Assembly: GCF_001613005.1 (NCBI RefSeq)
Contig: NZ_BDBN01000030.1
Coordinates: 1 to 64,000 of the forward strand
DNA: 64,000 bases
DNA from: Nocardia nova NBRC 15556
GTDB lineage: Bacteria; Actinomycetota; Actinomycetes; Mycobacteriales; Mycobacteriaceae
Direction of reading: 5' to 3'
Below, piece by piece: positions 44,361-52,139 of this stretch (the stretch's first letter is position 1; the number at the start of each line of letters is the position of its first letter). Position numbers and translations under genes: made by a program. The notes beneath the pieces were generated by a model. It saw only the letters and a list, made by a program, of their open reading frames with translations, did no database searches and had not been told where the DNA came from.

Positions 44361-45296
44361 TCATACGGAATACCGAACACCGGTGAGGTCCTCGGACATC
44401 TCCCACAATCTGCGCTGAAGCAGGGCATTGCGGGAGGTGGCAGACGAGCTGACGATCCGGGGATGGCCTCGTAGTTCGCCCAGTCCTCCGGGACCGAAGT
44501 ATTGGCCGCCTACAACTGCGGGATCCGTTGCGGCGCGCAATATCGGCAGTGCTCCCATCGCAGCGCCTTGACGCAAACCGCCGAGCAGTCTGTTCTGCAG
44601 CCGTATGGATATCGGGGCGTCCCTGACGAGTTGTGTCTTCGTCGTGCCCGGGTGCGCTGCCACGGCGATGGCGTTCGTACCTGAGGCCGCAGCCAGCCGA
44701 CGTTGGAGTTCGTATGTGAAGAGCAGGTTGGCGAGCTTGGCCTGGCCGTAGGCGTGTACCCACTTGTAGGGACGCCGTTGCCAGTGTGGGTCGGCGAAGT
44801 CGATGCCGTCACCAGCCATGCGGTGGCCGAAACTGCTCACGGTCACGATTCGGGCTCCGGGTGTGTTCATTAGCATGTCCAAGAGCAAGCCTGTCAGCGC
44901 GAAGTGTCCGAGGTGACACACGCCGAAGTGGAGTTCGAAGCCGTCCTCGGTGGATTCCTTCGTAAACGCGACCAGCCCCGCGTTGTTGATCAACAGGTCA
45001 ATGCGGGGGTAGCTTGCGCGCAGTTCGGCGGCCGCGGATCTGACAGATCGCATGGATGCGAGATCGAGCTGCTGCACCCTGACGGTAGCGCCGGGTTGAG
45101 AGTCGGCGATTCTGGCGGCAGCTTCGGTTCCCGCGCCGATGTCTCGCACGGCGAGCACCGTGCGGGCTCCGCGACGCGCAAGAGCAGCGGCGATCTCGTA
45201 CCCAATACCCGAATTAGCGCCTGTTACAACGACAGTGCGCCCCGATTGATCCGGTATCGCGTCAGCCGTCCAACGCTGACGCCGGTTCATTTTCAT
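44361..45296 (-). CDS. Short-chain dehydrogenase, retinol-dehydrogenase-like
   Basis: A 311-residue SDR with cofactor motif VTGANSGIGYEIAAALARRG, structural NNAG (LLINNAGLVAF) and catalytic Tyr-Lys in HAYGQAKLAN; the Ser is in IVTVSSFGHRM. Length and the GFELHFGVCHLGHFALT stretch match the light-dependent-protochlorophyllide/retinol dehydrogenase group. It is the only complete gene between the two inverted IS fragments, so it may have moved with them or be inverted by recombination. Confidence 0.87.
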   Translation of the reverse strand: MKMNRRQRWTADAIPDQSGRTVVVTGANSGIGYEIAAALARRGARTVLAVRDIGAGTEAAARIADSQPGATVRVQQLDLASMRSVRSAAAELRASYPRIDLLINNAGLVAFTKESTEDGFELHFGVCHLGHFALTGLLLDMLMNTPGARIVTVSSFGHRMAGDGIDFADPHWQRRPYKWVHAYGQAKLANLLFTYELQRRLAAASGTNAIAVAAHPGTTKTQLVRDAPISIRLQNRLLGGLRQGAAMGALPILRAATDPAVVGGQYFGPGGLGELRGHPRIVSSSATSRNALLQRRLWEMSEDLTGVRYSV

Positions 45297-45439
45297 TTCA
45301 CCTCGCTCACGTCGGGGGACCGGATACTTCTCCAGTAGGGTCGTAGCGGTTGGTCAGGTATCCGGAGTCGGCCGACCCTGCGAATCGCAGTGCTGCCCAA
45401 CAGATCTGAGTCGACCTCATCGCCACGCGTGGTAAAAGG

Positions 45440-45627
45440 CCGGGCTCCGGATACTCCCAATACTCGACGAGCTTTCCGTTGTCGATACGCTACACCTGGG
45501 CCAGGACGTAGCTCAGCTTCTCGCCGTCACGTTCGAGGTGATGGCGAACAATAGCGACCCCGATGCGATCGTTGGCCACGATGTCGATCAGTTCGTCCCG
45601 ATCGTGCGCGCGCATCAGCACGCCGCC
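45440..45627 (-). pseudogene. SnoaL-like domain remnant with in-frame TAG
   Basis: The minus strand reads HDRDELIDIVANDRIGVAIV, then HHLERDGEKLSYVLAQV, a TAG at 45490-45492, and RIDNGKLVEYWEYPEPG. In SnoaL/NTF2-like proteins this region is QVYRIxDGKIVEYWEYP, so the TAG replaces the Tyr (TAC to TAG). The N-terminal part is missing where IS DNA begins near 45650. Clear nonsense pseudogene. Confidence 0.6.
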
Positions 45628-45650
45628 GGGGCCCGCACCGCCGGCCCGGA

Positions 45651-46202
45651 GTGCGATTTATGTACCGGGCCGGCCACGGGGTGGGCCGTTCGCGGGGCGG
45701 GCTGACCACCAAGGCCCACGTGACCACCGACGGCAACGCCCCGCGGCCCGGCCGTGCTGATCACGCCTGGCCAAGCCGCGGGCCCGGGGCGATGTTGCCC
45801 GCAATGCTCGAGCAGGTGGCGGTGCCCCGGCTCGCCGGTGGCCCACCTCGGCGTAATCCCGACCCGGTCATCGCGGACAAGGCGTACTCGGCAGCTTCGA
45901 ACCGGGACCTGCTGCGGCGCAAACGGATCCGCAGCGTCATACCCCAACGATCCGACCAGGTCGCCAACCGGAAAAAGCGCGGACGCCTCGATGGACGGCC
46001 GCCAGGCTTCGACAAGGTCGAATACACACGACGCAACGTGGTCGAGCGCGCGTTCGACACGGCCGAACACTGGCGCGCAGTCGCGACTCGCTACGACAAG
46101 CTCGCCCTGACCTACCGCGCCGGATTCACACGGGCTCTCATCGTCGAACGGCTCACATCATCGGGAGACACGACCTCGTCGAGATGTCCTGCAGCCACAT
46201 AA
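45651..46202 (+). mobile_element. IS5-type transposase 3' fragment, inverted copy B (longer)
   Basis: Degenerate IS5-family transposase remnant. Upstream of the 356-bp block (45818-46173) shared with copy A it retains more of the gene: GRSRGGLTTKAHVTTDGN, then a frameshifted segment whose other frame reads LITPGQAAG, then MLPAMLEQVAVPRLAGG. At least two compensating shifts break the frame, so no active transposase is made. It abuts the SnoaL relic on one side and the effector gene on the other. Confidence 0.75.
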
Positions 46203-46315
46203 CATTCAAATCGCGCAAGGGCCCGCACGGATTCGGGACCGCCACACGTCCAGGCTGTATCGGTAACGCCTGGGCGGACAACGCTGGCAGGCGCGCCTGC
46301 AGTTTCAGCGGATCA

Positions 46316-48112
46316 TCAAGACCGGGACAGGGTTTCGGTGTTCGGTTCGGGACGGTTATCGGCGGCGACCGAGGGCGCTACAACGGTGGCGCCTCGGCGC
46401 TCCGACGCTGATTCGGGCTTTCGCGTAGCGTCGCCGGTCTTCTTCTCCGAGGCCTGCGCGGAGGAATGCTCGGAGTCCGGGGCGTGTGCTGCATCGGCTG
46501 TATCCGCAGTCTCGGCGGGCCGGTCGGTCCGCCAGGGCGCCGGTCGCGCATCCGGCCGGGCGAACACCGTGGGCTCGGATTTCGGCGGGACACCGCGGGC
46601 GGACCACGGCGTTCCGGAGGGGGCCGCCTTCGGGGTGGGCTTCTTGCCAACCGCCTTGCGGCGAGCGCGCTTTCGCCATGGTGTGACGTGCTGGTTGGAT
46701 CCCCGGACGGCACGCGCCCCGGGGTTCGACCGGCTCGGCGGCGACGGGTCATCGGCATCGCCTGCCACCTCGAGGAAGTTGTTCGCCCGATCCTGCCCCA
46801 TCGCCGAGGAAGGGCGTTCCTGGTCTGGGCTCCACGATGATTCCGGGTCGGACACCGGAATCTGCGGGCCGTAGCGTACGGGCGTACTGCGGGGGTCGTG
46901 ATGGGCACCGACGCCGGAGTCGTCCCTTGCCGCCGGTGGTTCGGAACTCGTCCCCGCCGCGGCATGCCCGGGACTCGGCGCCCCACCATCGGGACCCGCT
47001 ACCGCATGACCACCATCAGCGCCCGAGGTGGTGGCGCTGATTTCCGGATTCGGTTGCACACCACCGATTCCCGTGTTCGACGCAGCATCCGGCCCCGGCA
47101 ACCGGCCGGTGGCATGGTGCGCCGGATGCCCAGTAGCCCCAGTAGGTCCCTTGGTCGTGTGCGTGCCGGAGTGATCGGGCGGATATCCAGGGGAGAGCGG
47201 ATATCCGGAGGAGATATGGGCAGGGCCCTGCATGTCGGGCGTGACGCTGAGTGGGGTCGTCGGCGAGGTATTGGCCACCGGCGCAGGTGCGTGGTCGTTC
47301 GTCACGGTCTGCGGTCCCACTCCCCTGGAAGGATCCGTGCCCGGATCCACGGCAGGCACCCCTCCTTCCCCGCCGTCGTCGAAGGTGGGAGAGGTGAAGT
47401 CCAGTCCCGCGACCTTGTCCGCGAAATCCGATGCCTGCCGCAGGATGTCATCGGCCAGCCCATCGAGGACATGGGCGTAGTTGATGACCTCGTCGGGCTC
47501 GATGTGCAGCGTCTGATCGGCCGAACCGGGCGGCGGACCCAACAGCTCGCCCGCGGCGTCGTCCACGATCCCACGGACCATGCGGTCGATGACATGCTCG
47601 AGCGGCTCGATCGCCTTCCCGAGCACCTCGACCAAAATATAGCCGATCAGCACCTGCTCCATCACCTGGCAAATCTTGCGCGCGGCAGCCACGACCGCCT
47701 GCTCGACCGCGACCGACAGACCGTCGGTGACGATCGTCGCGGCCATCGCGGCGGCGTAACTGGCTGCCAGCGCGGCGAGTTCGGCCAGCACCGCGACCTT
47801 GGTCACCTTGATCACCACAGCAGCCGCATCCAGGGCATCGGCCACCACACGGCACGCCGTATCGAGATCAGCCATATGCGACTTCGACATCCGTGCCCAG
47901 GCCGCGACCAACTCCTGGTAGGAATACCCTGACCAGGCGTTCCTCATATCGGTGATCACACCGGTCGCGGTATCGTGCGCATCGGCCACGCCGTTCGCGA
48001 AATTCCGCACATGAGTCCCCAGCGCGCGGACCTGATCCTCGTTGATATCCGGATACGGCACACCGGCGTAGTTGAGAAACAACGCCACATCGTGCGGAAT
48101 CTCTATAGCCAT
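46316..48112 (-). CDS. WXG100-like ESX effector without a recognisable toxin domain
   Basis: A 598-residue protein. The first ~215 residues form an alpha-helical WXG100-like domain as in CpnT-type and polymorphic toxins (EIPHDVALFLNYAGVPYPDI, with WSG at the hairpin and a second helical block rich in Ala/Val). The rest is a Pro/Gly/Ser-rich low-complexity linker. Such proteins normally end in a C-terminal toxin; this one stops in the linker 140 bp from an IS fragment. It is likely a type VII secretion substrate whose effector end was lost. ATG 48112 chosen; TTG 48136 is possible. Confidence 0.7.
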   Translation of the reverse strand: MAIEIPHDVALFLNYAGVPYPDINEDQVRALGTHVRNFANGVADAHDTATGVITDMRNAWSGYSYQELVAAWARMSKSHMADLDTACRVVADALDAAAVVIKVTKVAVLAELAALAASYAAAMAATIVTDGLSVAVEQAVVAAARKICQVMEQVLIGYILVEVLGKAIEPLEHVIDRMVRGIVDDAAGELLGPPPGSADQTLHIEPDEVINYAHVLDGLADDILRQASDFADKVAGLDFTSPTFDDGGEGGVPAVDPGTDPSRGVGPQTVTNDHAPAPVANTSPTTPLSVTPDMQGPAHISSGYPLSPGYPPDHSGTHTTKGPTGATGHPAHHATGRLPGPDAASNTGIGGVQPNPEISATTSGADGGHAVAGPDGGAPSPGHAAAGTSSEPPAARDDSGVGAHHDPRSTPVRYGPQIPVSDPESSWSPDQERPSSAMGQDRANNFLEVAGDADDPSPPSRSNPGARAVRGSNQHVTPWRKRARRKAVGKKPTPKAAPSGTPWSARGVPPKSEPTVFARPDARPAPWRTDRPAETADTADAAHAPDSEHSSAQASEKKTGDATRKPESASERRGATVVAPSVAADNRPEPNTETLSRS

Positions 48113-48325
48113 CGATCCCGCGCTTTCCCGGCCCAACTCACAGGACTCAAGCGATCACGACCCGACGGGGCATGCGAGACATGATAACCGTCGCCCCGGA
48201 ATGCGGCGCCACCCTGAGGTACTGTCGATCACCGGAATCAAGTAGAGGAACCAACTCTTTCCGGGCCCGGTGCTCCTCGGCGCCGTAGGACGTCTTCGGG
48301 ATCGCGGAGCACGTATCGTGGGCGC

Positions 48326-48730
48326 ATGGCGGGATACTCCGGCAGCCCGTTGGCCCGCAAGCTCGGCATTCGGCCCGGCAACCGCGTGCTGCTCGCCCAG
48401 GCCCCGAGCGGATTCGTGCTCGAACCGCTGCCCGAGCAGGTCTGTCTGCAGCGGCGCGCCGGGCGCGGGCAGTATGACGTGATCGTCGGCTTCTGTCCTG
48501 ACTACCGGTCCCTGGATCGAGGATTCGGCACATGGTGCGCCCGCCTCACGCAGGCGGGTGGCCTCTGGGTCGCCTGGCCCAAGAAGTCGAGTGGGGTAGC
48601 TACCGATCTCAGCGATACGGTCGTGCGCGAATTCGGCTTGGCCGCAGGACTTGTCGACAATAAGACGTGCGCTATCGATGAGACCTGGTCGGGTCTTCGC
48701 TTCGTGGTCCGGCTGGCCGATCGGCACTGA
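48326..48730 (+). CDS. DUF3052 family protein
   Basis: A 134-residue protein with the family opening YSGSPLARKLGIRPGNRVLL and the core GGLWVAWPKKSSGVATDLSD. Close relatives are widespread in actinobacteria; the function is unknown. ATG 48326 has a weak GTGGG upstream. It is divergent from the ESX effector gene. Confidence 0.85.
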   Translation: MAGYSGSPLARKLGIRPGNRVLLAQAPSGFVLEPLPEQVCLQRRAGRGQYDVIVGFCPDYRSLDRGFGTWCARLTQAGGLWVAWPKKSSGVATDLSDTVVREFGLAAGLVDNKTCAIDETWSGLRFVVRLADRH

Positions 48731-49086
48731 GTCAGAGGCGGACGCTCCGACAGGGGTCTGGTAGTGAGCTCGCGGAAAACAGCGTCGAGGGCTCAACCAG
48801 CCCGGTGGGGGAGTGCGAGATCGGAGCCTCGCGGCCGCATGGCCGAGGAGACCCGGCAGCTGTGGCGGATCGTCGACCGGACCCGCGATCATGAGATCCC
48901 CGCCACTGTCGAGGGTCTGCCGGCGACCACCACCGGTCTTGCCGAAGGGGCTGGAGCCTTCTCAAACTAAGTACGCATTGACAGATCATCTTCCCAAAGC
49001 GATGATAAGCGGGCGCGTATTAAATCGGTACTTGCCGGTCGCAGGGCGTCGCCGAAGTGCGCGTGAATCGAGCGAAGGGATCCGGA
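48731..49086. other. Intergenic, one unconvincing ORF
   Basis: A 68-codon frame (48764-48970) contains QLWRIVDRTRDHEIPATVEG, which is protein-like, but no family or ribosome site supports it. It may be a gene remnant. Nothing else seen. Confidence 0.35.
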
Positions 49087-49644
49087 ATGGGCCACTACAA
49101 CAGCGACGTTCGCGACGCCACCACCCTTTCCCGAACGGTCCGCACGGTTCGCGCAACATGGGCTCACCACCGTGACTCCGGCCGATCGTTGTCCGCTCTC
49201 GTGATCAACAGCCGGTGGAAGCGGGGCCCGGCGTCGAACTCGGGCGGCCCGTTCATGGTCAGTCTCACCCAGTACACGCCGCGCCACCTCACGGATGTCG
49301 CCGACATCTGGCGCGCCTCGGAAAAGCTCGGTGATCAACTCGCCGAGATCGACGGCGCGGTCGGAGTGATGACATATGTACAACCGGGCCGCCGCCACGT
49401 GGGTTCGCTCTCGATCTGGGCCGACGACAACGGGCTGACACAGTTCATCAAGCTGCCGTACCACCTCGAGATCATGGACAAGTACCGGCCGCGGGGTTTG
49501 CCGATCAGGTCCGCCAAATGGTGGACGAGCGAATTCCGGGTCCACGCCGCGTTGAACCACAGTCTGCAGATGCTCGACACGGAGAATGAACGTCGTCGTG
49601 TTGTCGGGCCGAAGCCGAAGGATCCGGAGTGTGGCGGCAAGTGA
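49087..49644 (+). CDS. Dimeric alpha/beta-barrel-like protein (DUF3291-like)
   Basis: A 185-residue protein with a ferredoxin-like pattern: FMVSLTQYTPRHLTDVADIW, then VGVMTYVQPGRRHVGSLSIW and a Trp/Arg-rich C-terminal segment (SAKWWTSEFRVH). It resembles stress-responsive or DUF3291-type monooxygenase-like proteins, but that assignment is loose. ATG 49087 follows GAAGGGA. Stand-alone. Confidence 0.65.
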   Translation: MGHYNSDVRDATTLSRTVRTVRATWAHHRDSGRSLSALVINSRWKRGPASNSGGPFMVSLTQYTPRHLTDVADIWRASEKLGDQLAEIDGAVGVMTYVQPGRRHVGSLSIWADDNGLTQFIKLPYHLEIMDKYRPRGLPIRSAKWWTSEFRVHAALNHSLQMLDTENERRRVVGPKPKDPECGGK

Positions 49645-49746
49645 CGAAGATCCCCGAGCCTCTCTGCGGCGCAAGGGCTCTCGCGGTCCCGGGTCCCGGG
49701 CTTGCGATGCAAGCCTTCCGGGTGCCCGATCGATACGATCGCAACC

Positions 49747-49890
49747 GTGGAGCTGATCGGTGAAGCGGAGAAGCGTGAAATCAAGGTCGTAGGCTCCGCT
49801 CCGCTCGGCCGCAGGGATTTGCCGGTGAACGCACCCTGATCGCCGCAGCGCTCGGCGTCGAGGCAGTGCACTCGAATGCGATTGCGGAAA
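49747..49890 (+). pseudogene. GrpB (UPF0157) family remnant
   Basis: The plus strand reads VELIGEAEKREIKVV, then after a frame change FAGERTLIAAALGVEAV. These match the start of GrpB-family proteins (the EKREIxVVxYDPxWP opening and the RFxxERxRIAAALG helix). The rest of the gene is absent. Confidence 0.4.
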
Positions 49891-49920
49891 CCGCTGTGCT
49901 GGATGGAATTCTCTCGATCA

Positions 49921-50135
49921 GCGACCCCGCCGCTTCGCGGCCCGGTTCGCTGATGGCCTGATACCGTCGCAATCCGTCGTCGGACATCCGCACGCACTTC
50001 ACCAGGCTGCGCACCGAGGTGTGCCCGACCACTTCATCGACATCGGAGTCGACGCGCCTCCTCCGCCGCGTGGGTGAGGCGGGAATGACGCAACTGATGC
50101 AGCGTGTAGAGACCATCGGAGTAGTCGGCGGTACG
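49921..50135 (-). pseudogene. Tyrosine recombinase C-terminal remnant
   Basis: On the minus strand one frame reads YTLHQLRHSRLTHAAEEAR (the HxLRH Arg box of tyrosine recombinases) and, after a frameshift, GHTSVRSLVKCVRMSDDGLR then RYQA, where the nucleophile Tyr seems replaced by Cys (KCVR for KYVR). The N-terminal domains are missing. A dead integrase end. Confidence 0.55.
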
Positions 50136-50386
50136 CGCTTCGAACAGTTCGGCCGCGCGCGGTATGACAGCCGCGCGCGCCTGTTCGCCGAGGCGGTGTC
50201 GTTGGTGGCCACCGGCGGCCGGGCTTTACGGGCCAGCCCGGAACCCCGATAGGCCCGCCTGACGAACCGCTCGTCCGAGCGATTCGCCATTGATGGGGAG
50301 GTTCGCCGGAGCTGGGGAAGGCGGCGGTGGGGGATTATCCGTCTTCGGAGCCTGACCCAGCTTTCTCGGATGGAAAGAGATCGAAT

Positions 50387-50470
50387 ATGGACATTCAAAG
50401 CATCATCAGCTTGCTGCTCAGTGCGGGCAGCAGTGTTCTCGGCCTCGGAAGCAGCGTGCTGAGCCTCTGA
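50387..50470 (+). CDS. 27-residue hydrophobic micropeptide
   Basis: A short gene with GGAAAGAG nine bases before the ATG. The peptide is Ser/Leu/Gly-rich, starts MDIQSIISLLLSAGSSVLG and repeats a GSSVL unit twice; only one Asp is charged. It has no signal peptide. It resembles in style the very small membrane or porin-like peptides of Corynebacteriales (PorA/PorH), which also lack signal peptides, but I cannot claim homology. Confidence 0.4.
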   Translation: MDIQSIISLLLSAGSSVLGLGSSVLSL

Positions 50471-50989
50471 CCACTTTCCGACGCCCGGCGTTTCCGCGTC
50501 TGCTCCCGCACGGTCTCGGTTCTCATGACCTTGGCCTGCGTCCGCGGATTGCCGCCCCGTGGGGCAACTTTCCGCCGGAAAGTAGACACGGGGGTGCGAC
50601 AAAAAGTAGGCCCTAAGTATGTCGACCGGAATCACCCGTTCGCCTGGCGCCCGACGACCGGTTGCGGGCACCTGTCGCCCCCCGGGGGGCAGGTTTTTAG
50701 GCGGCGTGTGTTGCGTGCCCGGCTGCTCCGATCACGCAAGGCGGAGCGCTTATCACAGCGCGAGGCTGACGCCCCATCGTTGTGCGTACGGCAATCGAGT
50801 GTCGCGCCAGGGTTTCCAGGTCAGCCACGGTGACATGGCGAGCGCACCCGGCACGGTGTCGCCCGCTCGCGGCCTATCCAGCGACACGGCCGCGTTGTTC
50901 GTATCATGTTGGGCGCCTGCAATATTCGCGGCGCAGGCGGGGGAGCGCCAGGCAGGCACACACCGCGGTGACACCCCATGGGAGTGACT
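50471..50989. other. Intergenic with terminator, possible sRNA
   Basis: No protein-coding frame convinces. An AT-richer stretch (GACAAAAAGTAGGCCCTAAG near 50600) with a TAAGTAT -10-like element precedes the intrinsic terminator at 50671-50698, so a short RNA of 70-90 nt is possible. Confidence 0.3.
50671..50698 (+). terminator. Rho-independent terminator with C/G-rich stem and T5
   Basis: CCTGTCGCCCCC pairs with GGGGGGCAGG and is followed by TTTTT, a textbook intrinsic terminator, rare in this window. It lies 200 bp after the hydrophobic micropeptide with no gene between; it could end that transcript or a small RNA from about 50600. Confidence 0.6.
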
Positions 50990-52066
50990 TCATTGTGGCT
51001 CCTCTCGATCGGGGGAGTCGTCGCTGCGCGGCGGTGTCGCGGTTGGTTCGATCTCTGGTCGGGGCGCGACAGCGGTCCGAGGGACGCTGTGGCCGGGCGC
51101 ACTCGGGCGCGTGCGTGGCGGCCGGCCGTTCAAAAGCGCCAACCGTGCGTTGTAGGCGTCGAGGGCAGCTTGTTCGTGGTCGACATCGGCATCGATGGTG
51201 GTCGTGCCGAGCAGTGCGCGGTGGCGGATACCGTCGAGCCAGGGACCGAGCCCGGTATCGCGGTCGGCGACGCGGATCCATTGTCCGGAAACGGTAATCA
51301 TGATCAGCATCATCAATCCGTCACCGCCGAGCCACATGATGATCCCGGCGAGGTTCTGGTCGGCCAGCGCGCTCGGACCCCAGTCGCGGGAGCCGGCATA
51401 GGCGGGGGCGAGCACGGTCGACGACATCATCAGGGTGACGCCGATGAGGGTGTCGGGTCCGACGCAGATGGCGAGCACGACGAAGCGTAATCCGTGCGGC
51501 CACTCGGGCTCGACGGTCAGTTCGTCACCCGCGAGGGGTAGCAGCAGCAGATAGCCGGTGACCAGGTAGAGCGCGAGTTCGCTGTCGTGAATCCACATGT
51601 GCGTCGACATCGCCTGCTGGAATCCGGTCAAGTGGGTGAGCAACAGGACAGCGCTGTAGAGCGGCACGGTGAACCGCGCGGAGACCAGGATCCGGAAGGC
51701 GCGGCTCGTTCGCATCCGGTCGATAGCTGTGGCGGCTCCCGAGGCGTCGTGCAGAAGGCGGATCGGCTGTGCCCACACCAGCAGCGCAGGAATGACCATG
51801 ATCAGCAACAGGTGCACCACCATGTGCACCGAAAACAGCGCGTGCGAGTACGTCGCGAGCGCACTGTCGACTGCCACGATCACCAGCATCAGTGCGGCCA
51901 GCCAGCACACCGTGCGCAGCAGCGGCCAACGCAGCCTTCGGCGCGCCGCTCGCCATGTCAGGAACAGGTAGCCGGCCGCGGCGGCCACGACGAGTGTGTC
52001 CACGACAGGCGACCACGTCCAGGTACCGAAGATCGTGGCCGCCGTGGGCGCGGGGATGCCGGTCAC
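50990..52066 (-). CDS. Cytochrome c oxidase assembly protein, CtaG type
   Basis: A 358-residue polytopic protein of the Caa3_CtaG family with about eight helices. Typical features are HMVVHLLLIMVIPALLVWAQ, THMWIHDSELALYLVTGYLL and the His/Asp-lined helices expected for copper delivery to the CuB centre. The C-terminal 80 residues are a cytosolic Pro/Arg-rich tail. It is divergent from the ClC gene. It helps assemble haem-copper oxidase. Confidence 0.85.
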   Translation of the reverse strand: MTGIPAPTAATIFGTWTWSPVVDTLVVAAAAGYLFLTWRAARRRLRWPLLRTVCWLAALMLVIVAVDSALATYSHALFSVHMVVHLLLIMVIPALLVWAQPIRLLHDASGAATAIDRMRTSRAFRILVSARFTVPLYSAVLLLTHLTGFQQAMSTHMWIHDSELALYLVTGYLLLLPLAGDELTVEPEWPHGLRFVVLAICVGPDTLIGVTLMMSSTVLAPAYAGSRDWGPSALADQNLAGIIMWLGGDGLMMLIMITVSGQWIRVADRDTGLGPWLDGIRHRALLGTTTIDADVDHEQAALDAYNARLALLNGRPPRTRPSAPGHSVPRTAVAPRPEIEPTATPPRSDDSPDREEPQ

Positions 52067-52139
52067 TGTCGGTCGCCAAATACGAGCATTCTACAATTGT
52101 TGCACTGTGCATGTTTCGATTGGTTCGAGGGTGGTCGGT

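Noticed and set aside
50671..50698. 6C RNA candidate because of the CCCCCC run
   Set aside because: In 6C RNA the cytosines lie in hairpin loops; here they pair with Gs in the stem and a T tract follows, so this is a terminator.
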